Assembly (NCBI RefSeq): GCF_005281835.1
Contig: NZ_RZIS01000002.1
Coordinates: 434,001-498,000, forward strand
From: Vibrio profundi
GTDB taxonomy: Bacteria > Pseudomonadota > Gammaproteobacteria > Enterobacterales > Vibrionaceae
Reading direction: 5' to 3'
DNA length: 64,000 nt
The position numbers and the translations under genes are program-made. The notes under the pieces are model-generated. The model was given only the letters and a program-made list of their open reading frames with translations, had not been told where the DNA came from and made no database searches. Of the stretch, positions 1 through 8,838 are shown piece after piece (within the stretch, counting starts at the first letter, position 1; the number at the start of each line of letters is the position of its first letter).

Positions 1-201
1 CAGGCTGAGTCGTCGTAGGACGAAATATCGAGCCCTACCATGTGGGCTTCTTATCTGTTTCGATTCCTGAGATACTGGTTCGGTTTAATGCGGGTTTCTT
101 AAGTTTTCGTCTAAGAGACCGCTAATATATATATCACCTTTGGTTGATGGCGTATTCCATGGTTGGAGTGGCGCGGCAGCTGAATAATTATAAGAACTTA
201 T

Positions 202-1347
202 ATGAGTACAATGGGAATCGCGATTGGCGCGACTGCTCTTTCGTTAGTGCTAGTGTTTATTTGGCTTGTTTCTCTGTCGATGCGAAAGAAGAGAATCGAG
301 CAAGAACGCAGAGCCAGAGAAATTGCGTATCGTAAAGCCATCGAGAAAGCGAAAAAACAAGAGAAGAAGGATCGACTATTTAAGGCCGAAACGGGGCATA
401 TTCCTACAATTCTATTCCTTGCTAAAGAAGCCGAGCGTACCAATTTAAAAGAAGCGCTTTACTGGTATGAGAAAGCAGCGCAAGACGACAATATCAATGG
501 TATGTATGGCATTGTTCGGATAAGCCAGCGTAAAAAAGAAGATTTAATCCTTAAAGAACAAGCGAACTTCTGGAAAATGGCAATCGCCGGTTTGGAAGGG
601 GACCAACACGCTAAGTTTGAAATGGGTAAAGCGCTGATCCATGGGCGTGGTACGACGAAGAATATCCCTAAGGGAAATGGCTTAGTAGAAGAAGCGGCGA
701 TGTCTGGCAACACAGAAGCCATGATTTACATGGGCGACTGGTGTATGTCTAAGAACAATAATAACAAGTCACCAGAAGGTTCCACTAAGTGGTTTAAGCT
801 TGCCGCCGACAAAGGTTGTGCTGAAGCAAAAGTGAAGCTTGGCCTGAACTACATAAACGGTGTCGGGGTGCCTAAAAACCACAGTAAAGGTTGTTATTGG
901 TTAGAGTGTGCCGCCGAGAAAAGTAACCCTGAAGCTATGTTCCGTGCCGGTGAAGCGTGGGCAGAGTACGGCGAGCATGGTAACTCTATCGCTTATATTT
1001 GGCTGTTCTTAGCCGCGCATTTTGGTTATGAAGAAGCAAAACCGTTAAGAGACAAAGTGGGTTCGAATATTGGTGTGGATTCTGTGGTGGGTTTGCAGTC
1101 GTTAGCTAAGCCTATTATGAAGAAACTCGCGAATAAGAGTGTGGCTAAGCACTCAATCATCAAGGCGTTAAACAAGCTCTACAAACGTGATATTCCTGTT
1201 CCTAAGAAGATGGAAGATCCGACGGAAGAGTTAATTACAGTTGATGAAGAGGAACTGGTTGAAGAACAACCGCAAGAGCAGAAGGTGGGAATAAATACTG
1301 ACTTCAACTTTTCTCAGTCGACCATCGAGCCGATGCGTAAAGAATAG
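202..1347 (+). CDS. Sel1-repeat (SLR) protein, membrane-anchored
   Basis: A 381-residue protein with one N-terminal membrane segment (about residues 5-25), a strongly basic/acidic helical stretch (about 28-60) likely to be coiled coil, then several Sel1-type repeats (about 75-280) recognisable by alternating A-x-x-x-x-G and W-x-x-x-A-A patterns such as GKALIHGRG and LGLNYINGVG. The tail is acidic (EEELVEEQPQEQ). SLR proteins are scaffolds for protein-protein contacts; the partner is unknown here. The membrane segment starts almost at the N terminus, so most of the protein should face one side of the inner membrane. It stands alone, with a shared terminator separating it from convergent sstT. 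Family assignment is solid; function is not known. Confidence 0.8.
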   Translation: MSTMGIAIGATALSLVLVFIWLVSLSMRKKRIEQERRAREIAYRKAIEKAKKQEKKDRLFKAETGHIPTILFLAKEAERTNLKEALYWYEKAAQDDNINGMYGIVRISQRKKEDLILKEQANFWKMAIAGLEGDQHAKFEMGKALIHGRGTTKNIPKGNGLVEEAAMSGNTEAMIYMGDWCMSKNNNNKSPEGSTKWFKLAADKGCAEAKVKLGLNYINGVGVPKNHSKGCYWLECAAEKSNPEAMFRAGEAWAEYGEHGNSIAYIWLFLAAHFGYEEAKPLRDKVGSNIGVDSVVGLQSLAKPIMKKLANKSVAKHSIIKALNKLYKRDIPVPKKMEDPTEELITVDEEELVEEQPQEQKVGINTDFNFSQSTIEPMRKE

Positions 1348-1404
1348 CCGATGCTTAAAGTTAGTTAGCTGATAACATCGCGTGAAACCTTAAACGCTAG
1401 CCAA

Positions 1405-1434
1405 TAAAAAAGCCCACAGATGTGGGCTTTTTTG
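1405..1434. terminator. Bidirectional terminator between the SLR gene and sstT
   Basis: Perfect hairpin AGCCCACA-GA-TGTGGGCT flanked by A-run and T-run, so it can stop transcription from both convergent genes. Confidence 0.85.
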
Positions 1435-1487
1435 TTTCTCGGCACTTAACTTGAGGGGGAACTCACGGCGTTAAGCGCCAAGAATTC

Positions 1488-2705
1488 TTAGTGTTGTTTT
1501 TGCTGCTCTGATTTACATACTGCTGCAGTAAATACTACGTCAGTTGAGCTGTTTAGCGCTGTTTCAGCTGAATCTTGGATAACACCAATGATGAAACCAA
1601 CCGCTACAACCTGCATCGCCACGTCGTTTGAAATACCGAACAGGCCACATGCTAGAGGGATAAGCAGTAGAGAACCGCCTGCAACACCAGATGCGCCACA
1701 TGCCGATACTGCTGCTACAAGGCTTAGAAGTACAGCTGTCATGATATCGATTTCAATACCCATAGTGTGTACCGCAGCTAGAGTCAGTACAGTGATCGTA
1801 ATTGCTGCACCAGCCATGTTGATAGTCGCGCCTAGCGGGATAGATACTGAGTACGTATCTTCGTCTAGCTTAAGCTTCTCACACAATGCCATGTTTACTG
1901 GAATGTTCGCAGCACTTGAACGAGTGAAGAATGCCGTTACGCCACTTTCACGAATACATTGAAGTACCAGCGGGTATGGGTTCTGTTTCGTCTTCACAAA
2001 TACGATTAGCGGGTTAATAACTAACGCGATGATTAGCATTGAGCTAAGCAGTACTGCTAGTAGTTGACCGTAGCTTGCTAGTGCGTCAAAACCTGTTGTT
2101 GCGAAGGTCGATGCTACTAGGCCAAAAATACCGAAAGGTGCTAGGCGAATGATGAAGCGTACAATCTGAGAAACGCCGTGGCTTAGATCTTCGAATACAG
2201 CTTTAGTTGTTGCTGAAGCATGGTGAAGTGCAATACCAAGACCAATAGCCCACGCAAGAATGCCGATGTAGTTAGCATTAACAAGTGCGTTTACTGGGTT
2301 GTCTACAAGTTTGAATAGTAGTGTATTCAGTACTTCTGCAATACCTTGAGGAGGGTTAGCGCCTTCTGCACCAGCAACCAGTGTTAGGGTTGTTGGGAAC
2401 ATGAAGCTTAGCACTACTGCAGTAAGTGCTGCTGAGAACGTACCAATTAGGTAAAGAACGATAATTGGACGCATGTGCGTGTGTTGGTTTTTCTTTTGGT
2501 TTGCAATAGAAGCAGCAACAAGAATGAATACTAAAATTGGGGCTACTGCTTTTAAAGCGCCTACGAATAGACTACCTAGCATGCCTGCATCTTTTGCGGT
2601 TTCTGGTGAGATGGTTGCCAAAAGAACACCCACAACGATACCAGCAAGAATTTGGAGCACTAGATTGCCGCGAGCAAAACGGGCAAAGATATTGTGATTT
2701 TGCAT
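1488..2705 (-). CDS. sstT: Serine/threonine:Na+ symporter SstT
   Basis: A 405-residue, very hydrophobic protein of the dicarboxylate/amino acid:cation symporter (DAACS) family, which imports serine and threonine with sodium across the inner membrane. Recognised from the N terminus ([19 protein letters not shown]) and the family core with the serine-rich re-entrant loop [14 protein letters not shown] and the NMAGAAITI segment. The length matches the family. The gene is monocistronic, convergent with the SLR gene, and has a long upstream region without another gene. Confidence 0.95.
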   Translation of the reverse strand: MQNHNIFARFARGNLVLQILAGIVVGVLLATISPETAKDAGMLGSLFVGALKAVAPILVFILVAASIANQKKNQHTHMRPIIVLYLIGTFSAALTAVVLSFMFPTTLTLVAGAEGANPPQGIAEVLNTLLFKLVDNPVNALVNANYIGILAWAIGLGIALHHASATTKAVFEDLSHGVSQIVRFIIRLAPFGIFGLVASTFATTGFDALASYGQLLAVLLSSMLIIALVINPLIVFVKTKQNPYPLVLQCIRESGVTAFFTRSSAANIPVNMALCEKLKLDEDTYSVSIPLGATINMAGAAITITVLTLAAVHTMGIEIDIMTAVLLSLVAAVSACGASGVAGGSLLLIPLACGLFGISNDVAMQVVAVGFIIGVIQDSAETALNSSTDVVFTAAVCKSEQQKQH

Positions 2706-3272
2706 AAAGATCCTGCAATTGTTTGGTTTTTATAGTTTGTCGAACTTTATAAAAAGACGATCATTTCGACCATTCACTAGCCGAATGGCCGCTATATTAA
2801 CTTGATAATATTTTGTGTCTAGGAATAGTTTATTTTTGGTTTAATTGTTTGCGCTGTGTGTTGATTGTGGTGGTAAATGTTAAATTTGTGTTTGTGGTTA
2901 AGTTAACAAACTGTCATTAATTCGGTTTTTACTGCATAAAATGACGCTATCTGACATTGGATGATTTAATGATCTTGTGAATATTTAGTGAAGGGGATAC
3001 CACTAGGTGAGCTTTCCATTGGCCGTTCAGCACTGAGAAAATGAAACGCTGCATATTTGTCTCGTGAGGCTCTGAATAAGGCTATCTTGCTGGTCGTCTA
3101 GGCGAGGTATGAGACTCGTTGAATTTTCGTGATACAGAAACATAAAATAATGCCCCTCCGTTTGTAGATGCGCTGCAAAATGTACGTTTGGCCAAAGTGC
3201 TTCAAACGAAAAGAAGGTGAACCAATTGGCTCACCTTCCTTTTCATTAGTGTTTACTTGGCTTTAATCGAAG
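2706..3272. other. 567-bp gene-free stretch, sstT upstream region
   Basis: AT-rich sequence holding the presumed sstT promoter at its left end and the terminator of the DUF1254 gene at its right end. I see no ORF with a convincing ribosome site, no known riboswitch and no long repeat in the middle. Confidence 0.5.
3213..3237 (-). terminator. Terminator of the DUF1254/1214 lipoprotein gene
   Basis: Inverted repeat GAAGGTGA/TCACCTTC with AT-rich loop; on the minus strand it is followed by TTTTCG, as expected for an intrinsic terminator after the gene ending at 3273. Confidence 0.7.
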
Positions 3273-4310
3273 TTAACCGTGGTTGATAACTGTTGCTTCT
3301 GGCGTCACCTTGCCGTCTAGCACCTTTTGACTTACCCCGTAGTAACGAACAGTGAAAGAGAAGTCCTGGCCTTGGGTGTTGATGTTATTAATCGCTTGCT
3401 CGCCACAGTTAAAAGACACTGTGATCGTACCATTAGCGTTTTCTTCCCAGTTATTTGATGAAACATGGTTAGCCCCATCAATTAAGTAGCGTGACTGGTC
3501 ATATGCCGTGATAGAAGTGAAATACTTAGATTGTGGCTCATCGAACGTTGTCGTGTTGCACTCTGAACCGCTAAACGTTACTGAATTTGTGTATAGGTTA
3601 GCTACGTCGACCTCTGGTGATGAACCACCCCAACCATTTGCGTTTTCAAGGTTCCATTGATGTCTATCTGTTACTTGTTGCGAAGTTCGCGGGAACGTGT
3701 AGTTGAAGATCTCACCTTGTGTTTCAGCGGTCAGTGCTTTAGTCCAAGTTTCTACTTCGTCATAGTTGAAGCTTTTTACCTGATAAGTGCCAAATTTAAG
3801 GTTGTCGGTTGTAATCTGATCTTGCGCGGCACGCGATGCGTCTAGCCCTTTCTCGGTGCCAGTTCGATAGATTAAGAAGGCATATTGAGTTTCTACCGGG
3901 AGGTCATAGCTACCTTCACCCACCACGTAGTGCTGCCCATGACCACCTTCGGAGACGACTTGCACTGCCATGTATACGTCTACTTTCGGGATGTCGAAAT
4001 TTACTTTCCCGTCTACGGTTTCGACAACGGCTACAGAATAAAGGGTGTCATCGTTCATTTGTACGGTAGGTGCGTCTTTTCCGCGAGGCGGCAGTGCTCG
4101 CATATGTGTCAGCTGGTCATTAGCACCAAGTGCTACCCAATTTCGATAATTGCGTGCCGTTTCGGCAAATGCGTAGTTTTGCTCTGTGACTTTAAGAACA
4201 TCGGCCTGTGAGGACTGTGCAGCCGTATCATTATCGAAAGAACCGCAAGCTGTAAGTGAAAGGCTAGAAGCGATAATAGCGCCAGCAATCAAAGATTTCT
4301 TTAAGTTCAT
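3273..4310 (-). CDS. DUF1254/DUF1214 lipoprotein
   Basis: A 345-residue exported lipoprotein: signal peptide with lipobox LTACGS (Cys22). The N-terminal half carries the DUF1254-type pattern (QMNDDTLYSVAVVE, then VYMAVQVVSEGG); the C-terminal part fits DUF1214 (FTSITAYDQSRYLIDG and FSFTVRYYG). Proteins with this pair of domains are widespread in the cell envelope of proteobacteria but have no settled biochemical role. The preceding gene, on the same strand about 220 bp upstream, is a LysR regulator that may control it. It has its own terminator. Domain call good, function unknown. Confidence 0.8.
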   Translation of the reverse strand: MNLKKSLIAGAIIASSLSLTACGSFDNDTAAQSSQADVLKVTEQNYAFAETARNYRNWVALGANDQLTHMRALPPRGKDAPTVQMNDDTLYSVAVVETVDGKVNFDIPKVDVYMAVQVVSEGGHGQHYVVGEGSYDLPVETQYAFLIYRTGTEKGLDASRAAQDQITTDNLKFGTYQVKSFNYDEVETWTKALTAETQGEIFNYTFPRTSQQVTDRHQWNLENANGWGGSSPEVDVANLYTNSVTFSGSECNTTTFDEPQSKYFTSITAYDQSRYLIDGANHVSSNNWEENANGTITVSFNCGEQAINNINTQGQDFSFTVRYYGVSQKVLDGKVTPEATVINHG

Positions 4311-4533
4311 AGTGACCTCCTAATCAGTCAGTCTAAATAGTAATTGATAATGAAAGGCTGCTAGGAACCGTTCATTTCTGGATTGACTTCAGACTATCGG
4401 CAGGCTGGTATTACATCAAATGATATATATCTATAACTGATATTACACTAGTGCATTTCTATGTTGGATTCGTTTAATAATCAACGAAGTAGAGCGCGGG
4501 CGAAGATGATTGGTAATGGATTATTAACTCACT

Positions 4534-5478
4534 CTAAACAGAGATCTTTCCTTTGAGTGACTCAAGAATCATAGATTTAAGCCAACTGTGTGAAGGACTC
4601 GATAGGGTACGTCGGTGTTCGATGAGATAAATATCTACCACGTAGGGCGCTTCTTCAAAGGGCTTGATGACTTGAAAGCGAGAGTCTAATACTTCGCTAT
4701 GAGCCAAAGCGTGCCCAGCAATGATCAAACGTTCTGTACCTTCCATCGATTGAGTTAATGTCGATAATTGGCCTGACTTAAGGGCGATAGTTCGACTTTT
4801 TCCTTGCTTAGCCAGCGCAACATCGATGGGATTGAGGTAGTGATTGTTTGAGCGTATATCCAGTGATAAATCAACGAAGGGATACTTAAGGCAATCATCT
4901 AAAGTAATGGACGGTTTGGACAGCAGTGGATGGTTGGCTGCGCCGTAAATAACAGGGTAAGTGCTACCAATTTTTGTGGAATGGTATTCATCGCTTACTG
5001 GTGCGTCTTCAACATGAATAGAAAAGTCGACTTGCCCTTCTTTGAGCAACAAAATAGGGTCAAAAGACGATGGGTATTCTTCTAATGTCGCATTGGGGGC
5101 TAAATCACCAACCCTTTTTGCTAAAGGCGTCATCAGTAGCTGGCTCATTAAAGGTGGAACCGATAATCGAAAGTTTTTCTCGCACAGTTCGGGATTAAAG
5201 CTACTGCTGTTGATCAGGCTGTCGACGGAAAGCAAGATGGTATCTAGCTTGGCTTCGAGTTCCAGTGTTTTTGCGGTAGGTTGTAAGCCGTTGGACTCAC
5301 GATAGAAAAGCGGATCGTCGAACAAGTTCCTTAGTCGCCCTAGTATTCTGCTCATCGCTGGCTGTGACAAATACAGCTTATCAGCTGCGCGCGATACGTT
5401 TTTCTCTTTGATGAGAACGCTGAGTGACACCAGTAGGTTGAGGTCTATTCGAGATAGCTCTTGTTCGAGGGTTTTCAT
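4534..5478 (-). CDS. LysR-family transcriptional regulator
   Basis: About 314 residues: N-terminal winged helix-turn-helix (RIDLNLLVSLSVLIKEKNVS, RAADKLYLSQPAMSRILGRL) followed by a LysR substrate-binding domain that begins near residue 90. I place the start at the ATG giving MKTLEQELSRIDL, the usual distance before the HTH; an in-frame ATG 18 bp upstream (position 5496) is possible and neither has a clear ribosome site. The nearest downstream gene on the same strand is the DUF1254/1214 lipoprotein, a plausible target. Effector unknown. Confidence 0.88.
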   Translation of the reverse strand: MKTLEQELSRIDLNLLVSLSVLIKEKNVSRAADKLYLSQPAMSRILGRLRNLFDDPLFYRESNGLQPTAKTLELEAKLDTILLSVDSLINSSSFNPELCEKNFRLSVPPLMSQLLMTPLAKRVGDLAPNATLEEYPSSFDPILLLKEGQVDFSIHVEDAPVSDEYHSTKIGSTYPVIYGAANHPLLSKPSITLDDCLKYPFVDLSLDIRSNNHYLNPIDVALAKQGKSRTIALKSGQLSTLTQSMEGTERLIIAGHALAHSEVLDSRFQVIKPFEEAPYVVDIYLIEHRRTLSSPSHSWLKSMILESLKGKISV

Positions 5479-5595
5479 GCTAAGTCTACATTCCATTTAC
5501 TATCTTATGGCATATTACACCATAGCATATCATTTGCCTGTAGTTATGCCTGAGTATGTGGCTTAGCTAGTTTGCTATTGGAATTTATTCGATGT

Positions 5596-5630
5596 AAAAA
5601 CGCCCCTGATAACTAAGCTATCAGAGGCGC
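5596..5630 (-). terminator. Terminator downstream of rsgA
   Basis: Stem of GCGCCTCTGATAGCT paired with the matching AGTTATCAGGGGCG, followed on the minus strand by a T-run (GTTTTT). Confidence 0.8.
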
Positions 5631-5651
5631 TGATCGCAAGGCGGTGTGAGA

Positions 5652-6713
5652 CTAACTGCCTTGTTTAATATTACGGCTTTCCGTTTGTACGTTGCGGTAC
5701 ATCTTGGAGAGCTTTTTAAAGTGTGAGCGCTGCTCCGCTAGTGTTGCTCCATTTCGTGCTTGCTCTCGCAGCAGCTTTTGGTAGTTCTTGAACCGCCTTT
5801 CACTTAAATCGCCAGATTCTATGGCGGCTAACACTTTACAGCCAGGTTCAGTTTGGTGCTGGCAGTCAGAGAAACGACATTCAAGAATTAGGTCTTCAAT
5901 ATCGGCAAAAGTTTCGCTTACGCCGCTGGCGCAGTCAGCCAATTGAAGTTCACGCATTCCTGGAGTATCGAGCAACAAACCTCCGCTTTCTAGCAAATGT
6001 AATGAGCGTGAAGTTGTAGTATGACGCCCTTTACTATCGTCTTCACGAATGCCACCAGTTGCTTGCTCTTGCTCGCCTAGTAATGAGTTAACTAATGTTG
6101 ATTTACCAACGCCAGATGATCCCATAAGTGCAACGGTTTTCCCTGTCTTACACCAAGGTGAAAGAACTTTGACGGACTCCAAATCTAAGCCATTGACTGC
6201 TTCGATCATGAGCATGCTATCAAGTTGTTGGACTTGCTGGATCTTATCGTCGGTGTCATCACAAAGATCCTGCTTTGTTAGAACGATAACAGGTTCAACT
6301 TGCGCTTCATTGGCCAAAGCAAGGTAGCGTTCGATACGGCTTAAATTAAAATCGTAGTTAAGTGAAACGACGATAAAAACGGTATCGATATTGGCAGAGA
6401 TGTATTGCTCTGCCACTTTACTGCCCGCAGCTTTACGGCTAAATAAAGAATGCCTTTCCAGAAGTCGAACAAATGCACGTTCTTGATCAAGGATGACCCA
6501 GTCTCCAACCGTCATTGCAGGTTGGCTATGATGTATCGGTAGTTGGATTTCACCTTGTTCACTTGCCAACAGGTAGCCGCTTCTGTGGTGCGCGATCACT
6601 CTTGCTACGATGGATTGATCGTAATCTTCGAGTGTTAACTGTTGTTGGAATACAGGTTGCCATCCAAGTTGCTGTAGTGGCATTGGATGAGAAAATACTG
6701 AATTTGAATTCAT
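5652..6713 (-). CDS. rsgA: Ribosome small-subunit GTPase RsgA (YjeQ family)
   Basis: A 353-residue circularly permuted GTPase. It has an N-terminal OB-fold (about 30-90), then G motifs in the order G4 (TKQD, 146-149), G1/P-loop (GSSGVGKST, 198-206), G3 (DTPG, 249-252), and a C-terminal zinc finger with Cys279, Cys284, His286 and Cys292. RsgA releases RbfA and checks late maturation of the 30S subunit. In vibrios the main rsgA sits on chromosome I next to psd, so this gene on a chromosome II-like backbone is probably a second paralogue; that is inference. All catalytic and zinc residues are present, so it should be active. Confidence 0.9.
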   Translation of the reverse strand: MNSNSVFSHPMPLQQLGWQPVFQQQLTLEDYDQSIVARVIAHHRSGYLLASEQGEIQLPIHHSQPAMTVGDWVILDQERAFVRLLERHSLFSRKAAGSKVAEQYISANIDTVFIVVSLNYDFNLSRIERYLALANEAQVEPVIVLTKQDLCDDTDDKIQQVQQLDSMLMIEAVNGLDLESVKVLSPWCKTGKTVALMGSSGVGKSTLVNSLLGEQEQATGGIREDDSKGRHTTTSRSLHLLESGGLLLDTPGMRELQLADCASGVSETFADIEDLILECRFSDCQHQTEPGCKVLAAIESGDLSERRFKNYQKLLREQARNGATLAEQRSHFKKLSKMYRNVQTESRNIKQGS

Positions 6714-6868
6714 GGTTCATTTACCCTAGACGTGTCAGCTAATGTGTAGATCAAAAGCTTTAGCGATCTAAAAATTGCTCGAGACGTCGAATTAACGTTT
6801 GAGTTAGGGTCGAATTCTATTGATTGAGACCCCGGTAATTGAATACACCGGGTAAAAGCACAGGGCTG

Positions 6869-6902
6869 CTAAGTAATTAAACTAATACAGTTAAATACTT
6901 AG
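6869..6902. repeat. AT-rich inverted repeat in the rsgA upstream region
   Basis: CTAAGTAATTAA and TTAAATACTTAG form a hairpin with a 10-nt loop. No T-run follows, so it is more likely a leader structure or operator than a terminator. It lies between the 16-residue ORF and rsgA, both on the minus strand. Confidence 0.4.
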
Positions 6903-6941
6903 TAAGGTAGGAGAAGGTTCGTTTAGGTTAAGCCTACCGAT

Positions 6942-6992
6942 TTATACGCGCGTTGCTTTTACAGCCGTGTATAGGTTCGTCATTACAATCAT
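6942..6992 (-). CDS. Candidate 16-residue small ORF with strong ribosome site
   Basis: ATG at 6992 preceded by a perfect GGAGG (complement of 7000-7004) at a 7-nt spacing; encodes MIVMTNLYTAVKATRV and stops with TAA. It lies between the PCu(A)C gene and rsgA, downstream of a hairpin at 7037-7067 and followed by inverted repeats at 6906-6938 and 6869-6902. This is either a small protein or a leader peptide of the rsgA transcript. I recognise no family. Support is only the ribosome site and the structured surroundings. Confidence 0.4.
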   Translation of the reverse strand: MIVMTNLYTAVKATRV

Positions 6993-7036
6993 CTTGTGTC
7001 CTCCATTAATGTTTGATTCTTGCTGAGCTTAACAGA

Positions 7037-7067
7037 AAGCGGCGAGTGGTTGAAGTATTCGCCGCTT
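7037..7067 (-). terminator. Probable terminator of the copper-delivery operon
   Basis: Nine-base-pair stem AAGCGGCGA/TCGCCGCTT with a 13-nt loop just after the PCu(A)C gene; the T-tract on the minus strand is weak (TCTGTT). Confidence 0.55.
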
Positions 7068-7087
7068 AGAAAATTTAATGCCTGGGC

Positions 7088-7546
7088 TTAGTGGTGGGAG
7101 TGATCCATTTTTTTCATACCACTCATTACTTTTTTCACTGGCGCTTGCAATGTTTGTGTCTCGCCGTTGGCATAGGTAAGAGTCAGGTCAATGCTTTGGC
7201 CTTCTTCTAAACGCTTATCTAAGTTGAATAACATGATATGCAGACTGCCTGGTTTAAGAACAACATTACTGTTTGCTGGGATCTTGATCTCTTGAACTTG
7301 GCGCATTTTCATAACGTCGCCATCTTTGATCACATCATGAAGCTCTACTTTGCCTGCCGCTGGCGTCGTTGCTGAAACCAGAGTGCGATCTTTGTCGCTA
7401 TGGTTCATCAGTGTAGTGAAAACCGCGCTGGTTACAGAAGAAGGCGGCATGGCACGGGCGTATAAGTCGTGTGCCATGATGTCACTTTTTGCGTAAGCCA
7501 AAGGAGTAAGGAGTAAGCCTGCTAGAGCGAGAGCTTTAAGCTTCAT
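7088..7546 (-). CDS. Periplasmic copper chaperone, PCu(A)C family
   Basis: A 152-residue exported protein: signal peptide 1-19 (LLLTPLAYA), then a DUF461/PCu(A)C fold with the copper ligand pattern of His and Met (HDLYARAM near 26-33, GKVELHD near 66-71, VMKMRQV near 79-84, SLHIML) and a His/Met-rich tail (MKKMDHSHH). These proteins carry Cu(I) in the periplasm to the CuA or CuB centre of haem-copper oxidases. It is the last gene of a three-gene unit with a SCO protein upstream, which supports a role in oxidase metallation. Confidence 0.9.
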   Translation of the reverse strand: MKLKALALAGLLLTPLAYAKSDIMAHDLYARAMPPSSVTSAVFTTLMNHSDKDRTLVSATTPAAGKVELHDVIKDGDVMKMRQVQEIKIPANSNVVLKPGSLHIMLFNLDKRLEEGQSIDLTLTYANGETQTLQAPVKKVMSGMKKMDHSHH

Positions 7547-7598
7547 ATTATTGTCCTTAAAATTATTTATTATTGTGTAATGGTGTTGTTTTATCGCG

Positions 7599-8204
7599 TT
7601 ATTCTTGGGCAGAAGTAACGGATTTTATCGCTTCAACCAAAGGTGCAGGTGTCAGCGTATGTGGCACTTTAGTAATTAAAGTGCCATCAGGTTTGAGGAA
7701 ATAGAAGTAAGAGCTGTGATCTAAAGTGTACTCAAGTTCAGAGCCTTCTAATTCAGTTTTACGGAAAATGACACCGTAGCGATGAGCCAATGGCTTGGTG
7801 ACGTCAAGCGGTGCAGAGAGGCCTTCAATCATCGGGTGAAAATACTGTGCGTATTCAAAAGAAGCATTCGCCGCGTCGCGCTCTGGATCCAAAGAAATAA
7901 ACATTGGTCTTAGTTGCGCTTTTTGTGCGCCATTGATTTGATTTAAAGCTCCGGCCATCATCGCTAAGGAAGTCGGGCACACATCAGGGCAGCGTGTGAA
8001 ACCAAAGTAGACGATGCGTATACGCTCATCGTCTTGGTCAAAAATAGGTACAGCTTTGCCCTTCTCACCAAATAACGTGGTGCCAGCCATTTTTTGTTCT
8101 TGTTCTATTGAAGCGGTGGTTTTCGCTTGTTCGTCTATGTAGGTTTTTACGCCGAAGCCGAGCGCAAATGCGACGACTAATATTAGTGACCAATTTTTAC
8201 TCAT
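7599..8204 (-). CDS. SCO1/SenC-family copper chaperone
   Basis: A 201-residue thioredoxin-fold protein anchored by an N-terminal membrane segment (about 5-22). It has the CxxxC copper/redox motif (RCPDVCP, Cys72 and Cys76) and the conserved distal His163 (LDHSSYFYF), the three ligands known for SCO proteins. SCO proteins deliver copper to, or reduce the cysteines of, the CuA site of cytochrome c oxidase. Its ATG overlaps the stop of the upstream gene by 4 bp, so the two are translationally coupled, and the PCu(A)C chaperone follows 52 bp downstream. Confidence 0.93.
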   Translation of the reverse strand: MSKNWSLILVVAFALGFGVKTYIDEQAKTTASIEQEQKMAGTTLFGEKGKAVPIFDQDDERIRIVYFGFTRCPDVCPTSLAMMAGALNQINGAQKAQLRPMFISLDPERDAANASFEYAQYFHPMIEGLSAPLDVTKPLAHRYGVIFRKTELEGSELEYTLDHSSYFYFLKPDGTLITKVPHTLTPAPLVEAIKSVTSAQE

Positions 8205-8650
8205 CGTGCCATCCTTAATGCGGGTTTGACTGTGGTTTGCCCATCAGTCAGTTCTCCAACCCATGTCATTTTATCTAAAGTGCAAACAGGCAGAATAATC
8301 TCACCTTCGAATACATCATTGCCAACAGAATTTAATCGGTAACGGGCGCTACCCATTTCCATTTCTAACCCCTGTAAGTTGAGGGAAAGTGAGTCTTGCT
8401 TAGCGTTAGGCCATTCAACTCGAATTTTGGCAGGAACTAACGGTTGAGTCACGTCACGGTCAAGGCTGATTCTCACAGAATTCTGCTCACAGGCGGCAGA
8501 AGACAGCATGCAGTAATCATCTAAGTTGATGGACTCTGAAGACATTTGGTGCTGACTCATTGATTCTTTAACTGAGGTCACGACTTGAGGACCGTAAAAA
8601 CCAGCAACCAGTGCGAGACCAATTGCAGATACTTTCAGTGCAAGGTGCAT
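8201..8650 (-). CDS. Small membrane-anchored protein of the SCO operon
   Basis: A 149-residue protein with one N-terminal hydrophobic segment (about 5-25), then a periplasmic region with a short Met/His stretch (ESMSQHQMSS) and three cysteines (DYCMLSSAACEQ and LPVCTLDKM). I recognise no named family. Its 4-bp overlap with the SCO gene and the downstream PCu(A)C gene argue for a part in copper handling or oxidase assembly. The paired cysteines and methionines could bind copper, but that is inference. Confidence 0.75.
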   Translation of the reverse strand: MHLALKVSAIGLALVAGFYGPQVVTSVKESMSQHQMSSESINLDDYCMLSSAACEQNSVRISLDRDVTQPLVPAKIRVEWPNAKQDSLSLNLQGLEMEMGSARYRLNSVGNDVFEGEIILPVCTLDKMTWVGELTDGQTTVKPALRMAR

Positions 8651-8791
8651 AGGATTATCTTGTTGAAATTCTATAAAGTGGCGATGTTATCACAAGGATC
8701 AATACGTGGTTGTATCAAAAGAGATTTTTGTGCGGATTGTGGTGTAAACACCATTGAATATCGGCAGGCCTAGTTAAGTTGTAAGCAGATA

Positions 8792-8823
8792 TAAAAAAGC
8801 GGAGCACATGGCTCCGCTTTCAA
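8792..8823 (-). terminator. Terminator of the DUF368 gene
   Basis: AAGCGGAGC-ACATG-GCTCCGCTT stem with a long T-run on the minus strand (CTTTTTTAT). Confidence 0.85.
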
Positions 8824-8838
8824 GGTTCAAAGGCTACG

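Noticed and set aside
144-335. 63-codon frame overlapping the start of the Sel1-repeat gene
   Set aside because: Out of frame with the real gene, no ribosome site, no recognisable protein features.
1588-1962. Open frame on the plus strand inside sstT
   Set aside because: It is the antisense shadow of a well-conserved membrane transporter; no ribosome site and no family resemblance.
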